Source: JBBRQP01 sp038226175
GTDB taxonomy: Bacteria > Cyanobacteriota > Cyanobacteriia > Gloeobacterales > Anthocerotibacteraceae
Direction of reading: 5' to 3'
DNA: 18,416 nt
Assembly: GCA_038226175.1 (NCBI GenBank)
Contig: JBBRQP010000064.1
Span: forward strand, 1-18,416
The notes beneath the pieces are model-generated. The model was not told the origin of the DNA. It searched no databases and saw only the letters and a program-made list of their open reading frames with translations. The translations under genes and the position numbers were made by a program. Of this stretch, positions 1-8,500 are shown piece by piece; the first letter of the stretch is position 1, and every line of letters begins with the position of its first letter.

Positions 1-573
1 ATAGCTAGCAGACCTTGTCTTTCTGGTTCAGACAGCTGGACAACGTATTTTTTCTGCACGGGTACCCCTGTGGCTGTATTCGGTATACCCTCATTTTTCC
101 TCATTTTTTATTCGTCAACCTACTTGTGGCTGCCTACTAGTATGATTAAGGGTTCAGCAGATACCTACGTCGCCCAACAACTACACACGATGAGCTACAT
201 GATCACTGATCCAGAACAAGCCCAAGCTGCGACAGCTAAAACGCTCACCAGTGACCGCCCTACCATTGCCCTTGCCGCTAAAGAGATGATTTTGGATGAC
301 CTCAGCCTCTACCTCGCACAAATTAACGTGCCAGTTCTAGTCTTGACACCAGCTTTTGAGCAGCGTCTACAAGCCGAGGTAGTCGCAAACTATACGGCTG
401 CTTACAAAGGCACACCTCAACTCGAAGTCAAGTCAATTTTTCCGGCGCGACATTTTTTGATGCTCGATCAGCCAAGCCAAGTCAATCAAGAACTACAGGC
501 TTTTCTAAAGAAAACTTCAGATGCTTCTGGCAAGTCTGTTTCAGGCATGTATTTGACGATTGGCGGCTCTTAG
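1..573 (+). CDS. Alpha/beta hydrolase superfamily protein, C-terminal part, 5' end outside window and probably frameshifted
   Basis: The frame ending at TAG 571-573 is open from base 1. From about base 110 on it reads like the cap and C-terminal core of an alpha/beta hydrolase: a segment with ADTYVAQQLHTMSYM, then VPVLVLTP (the strand before the catalytic acid) and ARHFLMLDQP (the region of the catalytic His). No start codon or nucleophile elbow is in view. Bases 5-109 make better hydrolase sequence in the next frame (ADLVFLVQTAG, then VPLWLYSVYPHFSSFF), and that frame joins the downstream one if the T6 run at 104-109 had one more T. A TAG at 2-4 in that upstream frame is unexplained, so the copy may be decayed or the sequence may carry errors. 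Substrate cannot be predicted. The 3' end overlaps the convergent hemE by 4 bases. Superfamily call is moderately sure; the frameshift is inference. Confidence 0.55.
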   Translation: MASRPCLSGSDSWTTYFFCTGTPVAVFGIPSFFLIFYSSTYLWLPTSMIKGSADTYVAQQLHTMSYMITDPEQAQAATAKTLTSDRPTIALAAKEMILDDLSLYLAQINVPVLVLTPAFEQRLQAEVVANYTAAYKGTPQLEVKSIFPARHFLMLDQPSQVNQELQAFLKKTSDASGKSVSGMYLTIGGS

Positions 574-1604
574 CCGTAACTCAACGATTTTGCGTACTCA
601 AAAAAGTGCTGAACATGGGCTTCGGGAGTTTGCGGCAATACGCCGTGACCCAGATTCATAATGTGGCCTAAGTTGCCCGCTTCTTTGACAACGTCGCGCA
701 TTTTTTCACTAATCAGTTCTGGTGAGCCAAATAAGACACAGGGATCAAGGTTGCCTTGCACAGCAATATTTGACCCTAAACGTTGACGGGCTTCAGCCAT
801 ACTGACGGTCCAATCCACACTCACCACATCAGCTCCCGAAGTCGCCATCAGTTCTAAAATCCCCGCTGAACCGTTGATATAAAGAATCAAGGGAACTTCA
901 GGATGCGCGGCACGAACAGTTTGGAAAATCTTTTGTTCATAAGGTAGCGCAAACTCCCGGTAAGCCCAAGGCGATAATTGTCCTGCCCAGCTATCAAAGA
1001 GTTGTACTGCTTGCGCCCCGCAGTCAATTTGGTGCAGCATGTAGCGGCTAACCATCGCGGTGAGCTTCTCCAAAAAACTATGAATCAAGGCCGGTTCATC
1101 AAAAGCCATACGCTTGACGATAGCGTAATCCTTAGAACTTTTACCTTCGACTGCGTAGGCGGCGAGCGTCCAAGGCGCACCTGCAAAGCCGAGTACGGTC
1201 GCTTGTTCACCAACTTCACGGCGCAGGGTGGTGAGGATAGGTCGAATAAACGGCGTTGCTGTTTCAGGATCAAGATCAGACAAGGCATCTACTTGGGCTT
1301 GGGTACGAATCGGGGTTTCCATCAAGGGACCGCGACTCTCGACAATATCAAAGTTGATCCCGATACCGGGCAAGGGCGTGAGAATATCTGAAAATAAAAT
1401 TACGCCATCAGGCGCAAAAGCTCGAAAGGGCTGTAACGAAATTTCTACGGCTAATTCAGGAATCTCACTGCGTTCGCGAAAGGAATATTTCTCGCGTAAT
1501 GCTCTATAACTTGCCATATAACGCCCTGCTTGGCGCATCATCCAGACGGGAGGGCGATCAAGTGGCTGCTGACGGGCAGCTCTAACAATACGGTCATTAC
1601 TCAC
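570..1604 (-). CDS. hemE: Uroporphyrinogen decarboxylase
   Basis: HemE decarboxylates the four acetate side chains of uroporphyrinogen III to give coproporphyrinogen III, a cytosolic step shared by heme and chlorophyll synthesis. The 344-residue product has the family N-terminal signature PPVWMMRQAGRYM (about residues 19-31), whose Arg residues bind substrate carboxylates, the strand ILFSDILTPLPG with the conserved Asp near residue 73, GFAGAPWTL, the FDSWAG motif and the C-terminal LGHGVLP. Length is normal. The start is GTG at 1604-1602; no in-frame ATG lies close by. A five-codon upstream ORF (ATG at 1618, peptide MELDA) overlaps this start as GTGA. The 3' end overlaps the convergent hydrolase gene by 4 bases, which leaves no room for a separate terminator. 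Family assignment is essentially certain. Confidence 0.97.
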   Translation of the reverse strand: MSNDRIVRAARQQPLDRPPVWMMRQAGRYMASYRALREKYSFRERSEIPELAVEISLQPFRAFAPDGVILFSDILTPLPGIGINFDIVESRGPLMETPIRTQAQVDALSDLDPETATPFIRPILTTLRREVGEQATVLGFAGAPWTLAAYAVEGKSSKDYAIVKRMAFDEPALIHSFLEKLTAMVSRYMLHQIDCGAQAVQLFDSWAGQLSPWAYREFALPYEQKIFQTVRAAHPEVPLILYINGSAGILELMATSGADVVSVDWTVSMAEARQRLGSNIAVQGNLDPCVLFGSPELISEKMRDVVKEAGNLGHIMNLGHGVLPQTPEAHVQHFFEYAKSLSYG

Positions 1605-1766
1605 GCGTCAAGTTCCATGCTTACTTTTTTTATCTTAGGGTAAAAGCATCCCCATCCCTCACAGGAGCAGCTTTGCCAGATCAGATAAGCAAAAATACTC
1701 TGCACAAATACAGCATTTTCATAAAAAATGAGTAAAAATACTCTTAGCCCTCCTGGAGTTATTATC

Positions 1767-1979
1767 ATGCACTTAGCCTGTATTATTGTGCTTGGCTTTG
1801 CTGCCTTGGGGTGGGTGGCTCCCGGCTGGGGGAATTGGCAGCGCATTGCTGAGCGCATATTAACTTTAGGAAAATTTTGTTTTTTAACGCTTTTATGCTT
1901 CTTAGGTATTCATTTGATTAATTCGATTCCAGCACAAGTCCAAGCCAATCCGCCTTCATTGACAGGGGTTGGAAAGTAG
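1767..1979 (+). CDS. Small two-helix membrane protein, unknown function
   Basis: I do not recognise this gene. From ATG 1767 it would make a 70-residue protein with two hydrophobic stretches, roughly residues 1-18 (HLACIIVLGFAALGWVAP) and residues 31-47 (ILTLGKFCFLTLLCFLG), and a short polar tail. The open frame extends to an ATG at 1728, but 1767 is preferred because GGAG at 1755-1758 lies 8 bases upstream. A weak promoter-like pair, TTGCCA (1673-1678) and TACTCT (1696-1701) with 17 bases between, lies upstream. It sits between divergent hemE and a co-directional Nudix gene 35 bases downstream. An opposite-strand frame covers the same bases but has no comparable hydrophobic pattern. It could be a real small membrane protein or chance; moderate confidence. 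Confidence 0.5.
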   Translation: MHLACIIVLGFAALGWVAPGWGNWQRIAERILTLGKFCFLTLLCFLGIHLINSIPAQVQANPPSLTGVGK

Positions 1980-2014
1980 GTAAACTTAGCAGTGAATTAT
2001 CATCTGGATACACA

Positions 2015-2440
2015 GTGTCTGTTTTAGCCGCAGGGGGTGTGGTTTATCGTCAACACACCGGGTTCATTGAAGTTGTCATGGTCGTACCTGTCAAGGAGCC
2101 TGACCGCTGGGCTTTACCCAAGGGTCATCAAGAGCCCGCAGAGAGTATTGAAGCCACTGCCCTGCGTGAAGTACACGAAGAAACAGGGCTACAGGTGATG
2201 ATTGAGCGCAGTCTCGGATCTAGTGCGTATACCTATATTTGGCAGGGTCAGGCTATTGATAAACAGGTCTACTACTATCTTATGCAGCCCGTGGGCGGTA
2301 GCTTCAGCGACCATGACCACGAGATGACACAGGTGCTATGGCTACCCTTACCCGAAGCGTTAGCCCGTGTTACCTTTGAGTCAGAAGCCGTCATATTGCG
2401 CCGGGCTGAGGAACACTTTAGGCAACTACCGGCAAAATAG
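2015..2440 (+). CDS. Nudix hydrolase
   Basis: This is a 141-residue Nudix-fold pyrophosphohydrolase, a family that cleaves nucleoside diphosphates linked to another group. The Nudix box is complete: G38 of KGHQEP, a Glu six residues on, then REVHEETGL, matching G-x5-E-x7-REUxEExGU; the Glu residues bind the catalytic metal. The N-terminal strand AAGGVVYR and the phrase RWALPKGH are typical of the diadenosine-polyphosphate/MutT-like subgroup, but the substrate cannot be read from sequence. The start is GTG 2015, directly before the conserved first strand. There is no clear ribosome binding site and no in-frame ATG upstream. It is followed after 53 bases by ycf39 on the same strand. Confidence 0.93.
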   Translation: MSVLAAGGVVYRQHTGFIEVVMVVPVKEPDRWALPKGHQEPAESIEATALREVHEETGLQVMIERSLGSSAYTYIWQGQAIDKQVYYYLMQPVGGSFSDHDHEMTQVLWLPLPEALARVTFESEAVILRRAEEHFRQLPAK

Positions 2441-2493
2441 TGGTAGGCGATCCCAAAGAGATGTAAACTTTTCTTAAGAGTTCGGCAAGAATT

Positions 2494-3456
2494 ATGAAAA
2501 TTTTGAGCGTAGGCGCAACCGGAACCCTAGGCCGCCAAATTGTCCGCAGAGCCTTGGATGAAGGGCATGAAGTAGTCTGCTACGTGCGTGATCGCGAAAA
2601 AGGTCATTTCCTCGAAGAATGGGGTGCCCAATTATTTCAAGGTGACTTACGAGACTTGAGCAATCTAGCGGCAGCTCTGAGTGGTATTGAAGCTGTGATC
2701 ACCACTGCGAGTTCTGGTACGGGACAAAAAGATAACACCATGCAACAAGTCGATGATGAAGGTAATCGCCGACTCATTGATGGGTGTAAAGCAGCTGGCG
2801 TCAAATTATTTGTCTTTACTTCTATTCTTAAATGCGATGTTTATCCACAGATCAAATTAATGCGCATCAAAGCGGGAATCGAGCAATACCTCAAGCAATC
2901 AGGCTTAAATTACGTTATTTTTCGACCCGGTGCGTTTACCCAAGGCCTCGTCGGACAATACGCCATTCCTGTATTAGAAAAAAAACCCGTGCAAGTGATG
3001 GGTGAATCTTCTCCGATTGCCTATATCAGCACGCTCGATACTGCTCATTTTTATGTCAATGCGCTGACCCGGCCTGAGTTATGGAAAGCGACCTACGAAT
3101 TAGCTGGCCCGCGCCATTGGACGGCTTACGAGATTATCGACCTCTGTGATGAATTAGCCAATGTTGATCAATCGCCGCGTATTACCCGGATGCCTTTGGG
3201 TACAATGCGTTTCTTGGGTAAGGCAATGAAATATTTTGAATGGTTCCGTTATTCAGCCGACTTTTTTGAATTTGCCGAAGTCGTAGCTAATGGTCAGGAA
3301 TTTGGTGCTGATATGCAGGCCACCTGCGAAAAATTTGGTATTCCCCAAGCTGAACTCATGGAAGTCGAGGCTTTTTTAAGAAGCTATTATCAGCGCATCA
3401 AACAAAAGTTGCGTGAAAAAAATTATAAAGAACCTAAGTTGCGTTTACCGTTTTAG
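2494..3456 (+). CDS. ycf39: Ycf39-like NAD(P)-binding photosystem II assembly factor (NmrA/atypical SDR family)
   Basis: Ycf39 (HCF244 in plants) is an atypical short-chain dehydrogenase that, from family knowledge, helps load chlorophyll onto newly made D1 and supports photosystem II reaction-centre assembly with high-light-inducible proteins. The 320-residue product opens with the Rossmann strand and GATGTLG dinucleotide-binding motif (residues 7-13), followed by the family phrase RQIVRRALDEGHEV. Other conserved blocks are GDLRDL, LFVFTSIL (about 107-114), LKQSGLNYVIFRPGAF, GQYAIPVLE and the C-terminal FEFAEVV. Length matches cyanobacterial Ycf39 proteins. The ribosome binding site is weak (GGCAAG, 9 bases before the ATG). 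It is followed 9 bases later by the gamma-CA-like gene, so the two are probably cotranscribed. Confidence 0.93.
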   Translation: MKILSVGATGTLGRQIVRRALDEGHEVVCYVRDREKGHFLEEWGAQLFQGDLRDLSNLAAALSGIEAVITTASSGTGQKDNTMQQVDDEGNRRLIDGCKAAGVKLFVFTSILKCDVYPQIKLMRIKAGIEQYLKQSGLNYVIFRPGAFTQGLVGQYAIPVLEKKPVQVMGESSPIAYISTLDTAHFYVNALTRPELWKATYELAGPRHWTAYEIIDLCDELANVDQSPRITRMPLGTMRFLGKAMKYFEWFRYSADFFEFAEVVANGQEFGADMQATCEKFGIPQAELMEVEAFLRSYYQRIKQKLREKNYKEPKLRLPF

Positions 3457-3465
3457 ACTAAACCT

Positions 3466-3978
3466 ATGCCCTATCTTGATCCACCGGATTTGCATCTGGC
3501 TACCTTTGTCGCCAATAATGCCACGGTCATCGGAGCGGTAACGGCGAGTGTAGGTGTCAGCATTTGGTATACAGCCGTGCTGCGAGGCGATGTGGCGGCT
3601 ATTATTTTAGGCCAGTACGTCAATGTTCAAGATGGCGCTATTGTGCATGGTGATCTTGATCAAGTGACCCAGCTAGATGACTATGTCACTGTTGGGCATC
3701 GTGCTGTGATCCACAGTGCCAGAGTAGGGCGGGGTTCGCTAGTCGGCATTGGTGCGGTCTTATTGAGTGGTGTAACCCTTGGTGAAGGCTGCATCGTCGG
3801 GGCTGGCGCCATAGTCACCCGCTCTGTGCCTGCCCGTAGCTTGCTGATGGGCGTTCCTGCCAAGGTAATACGCGTCGTCAGTGACCAAGAGGCGGCAGAC
3901 CTAATTACCCATGCTCAGCACTACCAACAGCTAGCTTTGGCCCATGCTCAAAGATTTACTGGCGGCGTAAACGGGTAA
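3466..3978 (+). CDS. Gamma-carbonic anhydrase family protein (left-handed beta-helix)
   Basis: The 170-residue protein has the hexapeptide-repeat pattern of a left-handed beta-helix across residues 15-135 (for example IGAVTASVGVSIWY, VGRGSLVGIGAVL, LGEGCIVGAGAIV) and a C-terminal helix, as in gamma-carbonic anhydrases. Three His residues that would bind the metal across the trimer interface are present: H61 (IVHGD), H78 and H83 (VGHRAVIH). R40-D42 of the LRGD motif and N53/Q55 (NVQDG) are also kept. It is a standalone domain without the RuBisCO-small-subunit-like repeats of CcmM, so a carboxysome role cannot be assumed. Some family members have no measurable CO2 hydration activity. Start is ATG 3466, 9 bases after ycf39. 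Its last 23 bases overlap the convergent small exported-protein gene. Confidence 0.9.
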   Translation: MPYLDPPDLHLATFVANNATVIGAVTASVGVSIWYTAVLRGDVAAIILGQYVNVQDGAIVHGDLDQVTQLDDYVTVGHRAVIHSARVGRGSLVGIGAVLLSGVTLGEGCIVGAGAIVTRSVPARSLLMGVPAKVIRVVSDQEAADLITHAQHYQQLALAHAQRFTGGVNG

Positions 3979-4249
3979 GATTGCCGACTTGTCCTGTTTT
4001 GACAACCAAGGTGTCATCATCAACCCACTGCAAGGTGACGGTATCAGTTTTGAGAAAGGTGTCATCTTCTGTCAGCTGCGTGCGCAAATTGACCTGTCTA
4101 CCACTAATGACAACTTGTTTACCTTTTTGTTGGAGGATATAGGTTTGACCATTGTCACCTTTCCAGGTACCAGATAGTTCTACTGCTTGCGCCATCGGAG
4201 CCACCCAGAGGGAGAGTAATAACCCTAAACCAATCCAGGCACGTTTCAT
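3956..4249 (-). CDS. Small exported protein, unknown function
   Basis: The 97-residue product starts with a clear Sec signal peptide: MKR, a Leu-rich core (residues 6-15) and a likely cleavage site after AQA (residue 22). The mature part is about 75 residues and looks beta-rich (LSGTWKGDNGQTYILQQKGKQVVISGR), with a Gly-Thr-Trp opening that resembles small lipocalin-like or META-like beta-barrels; that likeness is weak. No cysteine follows the signal, so it is not a lipoprotein. Start at ATG 4249 is supported by AAGGAG 8 bases upstream and a consensus -10 element (TATAAT, 4301-4296) further up. It converges on the gamma-CA-like gene with a 23-base tail-to-tail overlap. No function is assigned. 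Confidence 0.8.
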   Translation of the reverse strand: MKRAWIGLGLLLSLWVAPMAQAVELSGTWKGDNGQTYILQQKGKQVVISGRQVNLRTQLTEDDTFLKTDTVTLQWVDDDTLVVKTGQVGNLTRLRRQ

Positions 4250-4295
4250 CTTGTAGACTCCTTGCCAAAATAACGGTGTAACAGAGTACTCTCTT

Positions 4296-4301
4296 ATTAT
4301 A
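4296..4301 (-). promoter_or_regulatory. Consensus -10 promoter element for the small exported-protein gene
   Basis: Reading the minus strand, TATAAT occupies 4301-4296, about 46 bases upstream of the ATG at 4249. The best -35 candidate (TTCAAG at 4324-4319, spacer 17) is poor, so only the -10 is claimed. Confidence 0.4.
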
Positions 4302-4478
4302 TCGCAAGGGCTTTTGGTCTTGAATTACTGACAAACGCAAATCTGCTCGCCTTTGCTAGCAATGCAACTCATAGTTAGCATGTGGCCTAGCGGTTGTTTA
4401 CATTACTTAATTTTCTCTATCGTCCGACTTTGTCACCTAAACGCTACACTAGCTAGAGCTAGACACAGGATACGGCTC

Positions 4479-5504
4479 ATGGTGGATACCGTAAATACGA
4501 GTACACGTTTTAAAGCTCCGGTCAAAGAGACCTTACTCACACCGCGCTTTTACACGACCGATTTTGAAGAACTAGGTGCCCTAAAGACCGATTCGGTTAA
4601 AGCCGACCTTGAAGCTCTGATGACTGAATTTCGGGCGGACTATAATCGTCATCACTTTGAACGGCAGGCTGATTATTTGCAGGGAGCTGAGGAATTAACA
4701 GGCCCGATGCGCGAGAAGTTTATTCATTTTCTCGAACGTTCCTGTACCTCAGAATTTTCTGGCTTTATCCTCTACAAAGAAATTGCCCGTCGCCTCAAGC
4801 CCAAAAATCCTTTGCTCGCCGAAGGGTTTAATTTTATGGCTCGGGACGAAGCACGTCATGCTGGTTTTCTTAACAAAACCATGGCAGATTTCAAGTTGTC
4901 ACTTAACTTGCCTGCCCTTAAGAAAAATAAGAAATACACCTTTTTCCGTCCAAAATTCATTTTTTACGCGACTTATCTCTCCGAAAAAATTGGCTATTTC
5001 CGCTACATCACGATTTTCCGCCACTTACAGCAACAGCCGGATTATCAGTTTCATCCTCTATTTACCTATTTTGAGAACTGGTGTCAGGATGAAAACCGTC
5101 ATGGAGATTTTTTCGCGCTGGTGTTGCGTTCCCAGCCTGAGCTGCTACAAGGCTTAAATAAGCTTTGGATACGTTTCTTTTTGACGGCGGTGTTTGTGAC
5201 CATGTATCTCAATGACCACAAGGATGTGGACTTCTATGATGCCCTTGGTCTCGATCCGACTACGTATGCCAAAGAAGTTTTGGTGCGTACCAATCGTGAA
5301 GCTGGTAAAGTGTTCCACGTGATCTTGGACATGGAAAATCCTGAGTTTTGGCAACGCCTAGACCGCTGTTTGGCGGGTACCTTAGCTCTTGAGGGTAAGA
5401 AAAACTTTTTGAGTAAGGCACCCCACTTACTGACCATTGGCTGGAATTATTTTCAAGTCTGGTTTGCCGCACCGATCCCAACTGGAGCCCGTGCTGTCCG
5501 CTAG
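4479..5504 (+). CDS. acsF: Mg-protoporphyrin IX monomethyl ester (oxidative) cyclase
   Basis: AcsF/ChlA is the di-iron, oxygen-dependent enzyme that closes the fifth ring to make divinyl-protochlorophyllide in chlorophyll synthesis. The 341-residue product carries the family N-terminus KETLLTPRFYTTDFEE, FRADYNRHHF and the ligand motifs of a di-iron carboxylate protein: a Glu in TSEFSGF (residue 92), ExxH in ARDEARHAG (E124, H127), and a second ExxH in DENRHGDF (E205, H208). The open frame runs back to an ATG at 4353, but ATG 4479 is chosen. It has AGGA 8 bases upstream, gives the usual family N-terminus, and the extra 42 residues look like non-coding sequence. The next gene starts 13 bases after the stop. 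The AsmA-like protein is therefore probably cotranscribed. Confidence 0.96.
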   Translation: MVDTVNTSTRFKAPVKETLLTPRFYTTDFEELGALKTDSVKADLEALMTEFRADYNRHHFERQADYLQGAEELTGPMREKFIHFLERSCTSEFSGFILYKEIARRLKPKNPLLAEGFNFMARDEARHAGFLNKTMADFKLSLNLPALKKNKKYTFFRPKFIFYATYLSEKIGYFRYITIFRHLQQQPDYQFHPLFTYFENWCQDENRHGDFFALVLRSQPELLQGLNKLWIRFFLTAVFVTMYLNDHKDVDFYDALGLDPTTYAKEVLVRTNREAGKVFHVILDMENPEFWQRLDRCLAGTLALEGKKNFLSKAPHLLTIGWNYFQVWFAAPIPTGARAVR

Positions 5505-5517
5505 GTAGACAAGGGTA

Positions 5518-8500
5518 ATGACTGCAAAGGCGCGATTTCCAGAGTTTCTTCGCCTCAGCCCAGCGCAACTAAAAATTGTTGTGGCGGTACTGGTGGCCAG
5601 CTTAGCTATCGTAGTTGGGTTTTTGGGCTATGTCAGTTTTGTCCTGGCAACGCTTAATCCTAATGATCTGCGTGCACCCTTAGAGCGGGCGTTTTCCTTG
5701 AGTACGGGGCGTCAGATTGAACTTGGGCGGCTACGGCTTAACACCTTTGATGGCTTTGGCTTGCGCACCAATGAGGTCGTGATGCGTAGTCCTCGCTATG
5801 GTCTCGAAGCACAGGCGCGGGATGTTTTGATGGAAATTGACTTATTGCCCTTAATTTTGGGGCGTGTCAGTATTCATCGCATTACGTTAGATCGCTGCAT
5901 CATCAAGGTCAAGCGCAATCAACAAGGCCGTTGGAGTGTAGGCGATCTACTCAACCGTCCGATTACGAGTGCGGCTCTCAGTTTTGACCCAGCAGCTAGT
6001 GCCATCCAGCTTACGCGCTCCAAAGTCCGTATTACCGATGAGAGCAGCTTTCCTAATCGCTATTACGAATTAACTGATCTGGACTTGCGTTATGGCGGTT
6101 CGGGCCATGCTGATCAGCTTCAGCCGCTTTCATTACAAAGCACCCTTGAAGAATTGGGTCAAAAAACCGTATTAGCTCTCGAAGGTACGGTACATATTCC
6201 CAATCAGGCTGCGGACACTTGGCGTGGTGACCTTCAAATTTTGATTGCTGACTTACAACCCCAAAACTGGGAGAGCTACTGGCAGCCTTGGGTGCGCACC
6301 CAAAAATTAAATGGCTTGCTAGGGCTTGATACCGGGCGTTTAGATATCAATTTGCACTGGAAAAGTATGTCAGATGGCACAGCCAATCTATTAGGACAAG
6401 TTGGGGTCAAAAGTCTCATCTGGAATTGGCCTGAAGTATGGGGACAACAACCTTGGGCGACCCCAGCCCTAATCGCCAAAGTTGATGTCACACAAAATAA
6501 CGGTACTTGGCAAGCTAAGGCCGCTACATTTACAGTCGGAGCATTACAGCTTACGGTGCAAGGCAGCATCAATACACTCAATGAAACCGTTGATGTCAAC
6601 GCTAGTACTAATGAATTTGACCCTTATTTGGCGCGAGGCAAATTGCCTTTACAATTCATCAATGCCACTACCAAATACCGTAAACCCTTAGAACCATGGC
6701 TACGCGATAGTACGGGTAAAGGCAATATTAAAGTCAGCATCCAAACTATGGGTACGCTCCAAAACTTGGTTACCACAGGTGCTGTCAATCTGCTGGGTCT
6801 GAGTCTCAAAACGCCCTTGATGGGTAACGGCATTGATAGTTTGACCGGACAGCTGGTGTTTGAGCGACCGGGGGAAGTGCAATTTAAGGCAGTCAAGTTG
6901 GGGTTAGCCCAAACAACCTGCACTCTTGACGGTTCACTCGCTGAGGATCAATGGCAACTCGCTGTTACAGCACCAACCCTCGACTTAGGCCATTTACGCA
7001 GTCTCAGTACGCCCCTATTCCCACAGTTAGTGGGTCAATGGGATGGTCAAGGTAGTTTACAAGGGACGCTGGTCGGCGATGTGCGTAATCCATCGTTTGC
7101 GGGCACCTTAAATTTATTGGGAGCCAATTTCCAGGATCGGCGTTTGCCACGCGCTTTGACCGATATCACTGGGGCTTTGGTTTTTGCGCCTGACTTGGTC
7201 ACACTCAAGGCTATTCATGGTCAAGTCGAAGGACGGGAAGTTAATATCACAGGTTCTGTACAGCGTCCGGGACAATATGATGCTGCTCCTGACTTGGTCT
7301 TACAAAGTGAGAGCCTAGATCTAGCGACGGTTCGGGCTTTATTGACTTCGCCACTAGTGGGGGGGGCGCTGCGCTCAACCGCCAATGCGCTCACCCAACT
7401 CAACGGCACAGCCAGCGGTACGATCACGATTCAGGACAACCAATTGGGGGGACAATTACGCCTTCAAGGTGTGACAGTTGGCTTAGCGACCCTTGGTTTG
7501 CCCCTCAGTGATGTTCATGGCACGGCCTTACTAAGAGATGGCGGTGTAGAACTCAAGAATCTTGAAGGTAGTACCGCTGGATCGGGCTTTCGCTTTGATG
7601 GTACGCTCAATCAATTCAGCGGTTCCCCAACTTTATCGGGTAATCTAGCGGCCAATTTAACTTTTCCTAATGCCTTGCGCCTACTGCCACCGAGTATTGC
7701 AACCCATCTTGATGCTCAAGGGACGGCTGCTGTCACCGTCAATTTTAGCCCGAGTGCCGATGGCACCCAAGTCCAAGCTCAAGGAGATTTTAGTGGCGTC
7801 ACAGGCGCCAGAATTGATGGCTTAAATCTCTCAGGCAACCAACTAGGACAAGCGACTTTGACCGCCCTTGCTCAGCCGAGTGCTCTAGAGTTACAAGCAG
7901 GACAGCTTACCTTAGGCAGTAGTGAGCTGCGCTTATCGGGCATGGTTCGTCGTTGGCTTTCTAGTCGTGCAAGTTTGGCGGTTAATCTCAGTGGCGAGAT
8001 GACTTCTTTGGGTGAATTAGCCCATAGTTTCCCTTGGTTAGGTGATTTAGCGAGCGCGAGTTCAGGTCAAGGTCAAATCCAGCTTAGTCTGTCAGGAAAT
8101 CCTAAAAACAGTTTCTGGAGTGGCGGTGTACGCCTTGATGATGTACAAACTGTAGCCGGACTCACGCTCAATGGCACACTGACCCAACAGGGACAAACGA
8201 TCAAGACCGCCAATTTAGCTGTGCTCTGGCATGATCAACCCTTGCAAATTAAGGGCAGTTACACGCCTGGTCCTAATCCTCAAGTTACCTTTCAGGCACA
8301 GGCAGACACGCTGGATCTGACCCGTCTCCTAACGGAGTACCAACAAATCAGCGCTCTTCGAGCTTGGCGTGGTCAAGGTAAATTAGCGGTCGGCAGCACG
8401 CAAATCAATCAATTAGCCCTGGCTAATCTCAGTACAACTCTGATTTTGGCGGGAGATAGCCTCCGCTTGGATAATCTCAAAGCATTCACGGGCAAGGGTA

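Noticed and set aside
1601..1858. 85-codon minus-strand frame covering the region upstream of hemE
   Set aside because: It overlaps the better-supported small membrane protein on the other strand, has no recognisable domain or ribosome binding site, and its composition looks like antisense of coding sequence.
4353..4478. 42-residue N-terminal extension of AcsF from an upstream ATG
   Set aside because: The family starts close to the ATG at 4479, which has a good ribosome binding site; the extension has no similarity to AcsF.
6276..6923. Several 60-107 codon frames on both strands inside the AsmA-like gene
   Set aside because: They are shadows of a long, continuous, strand-rich coding frame and have no own signals.
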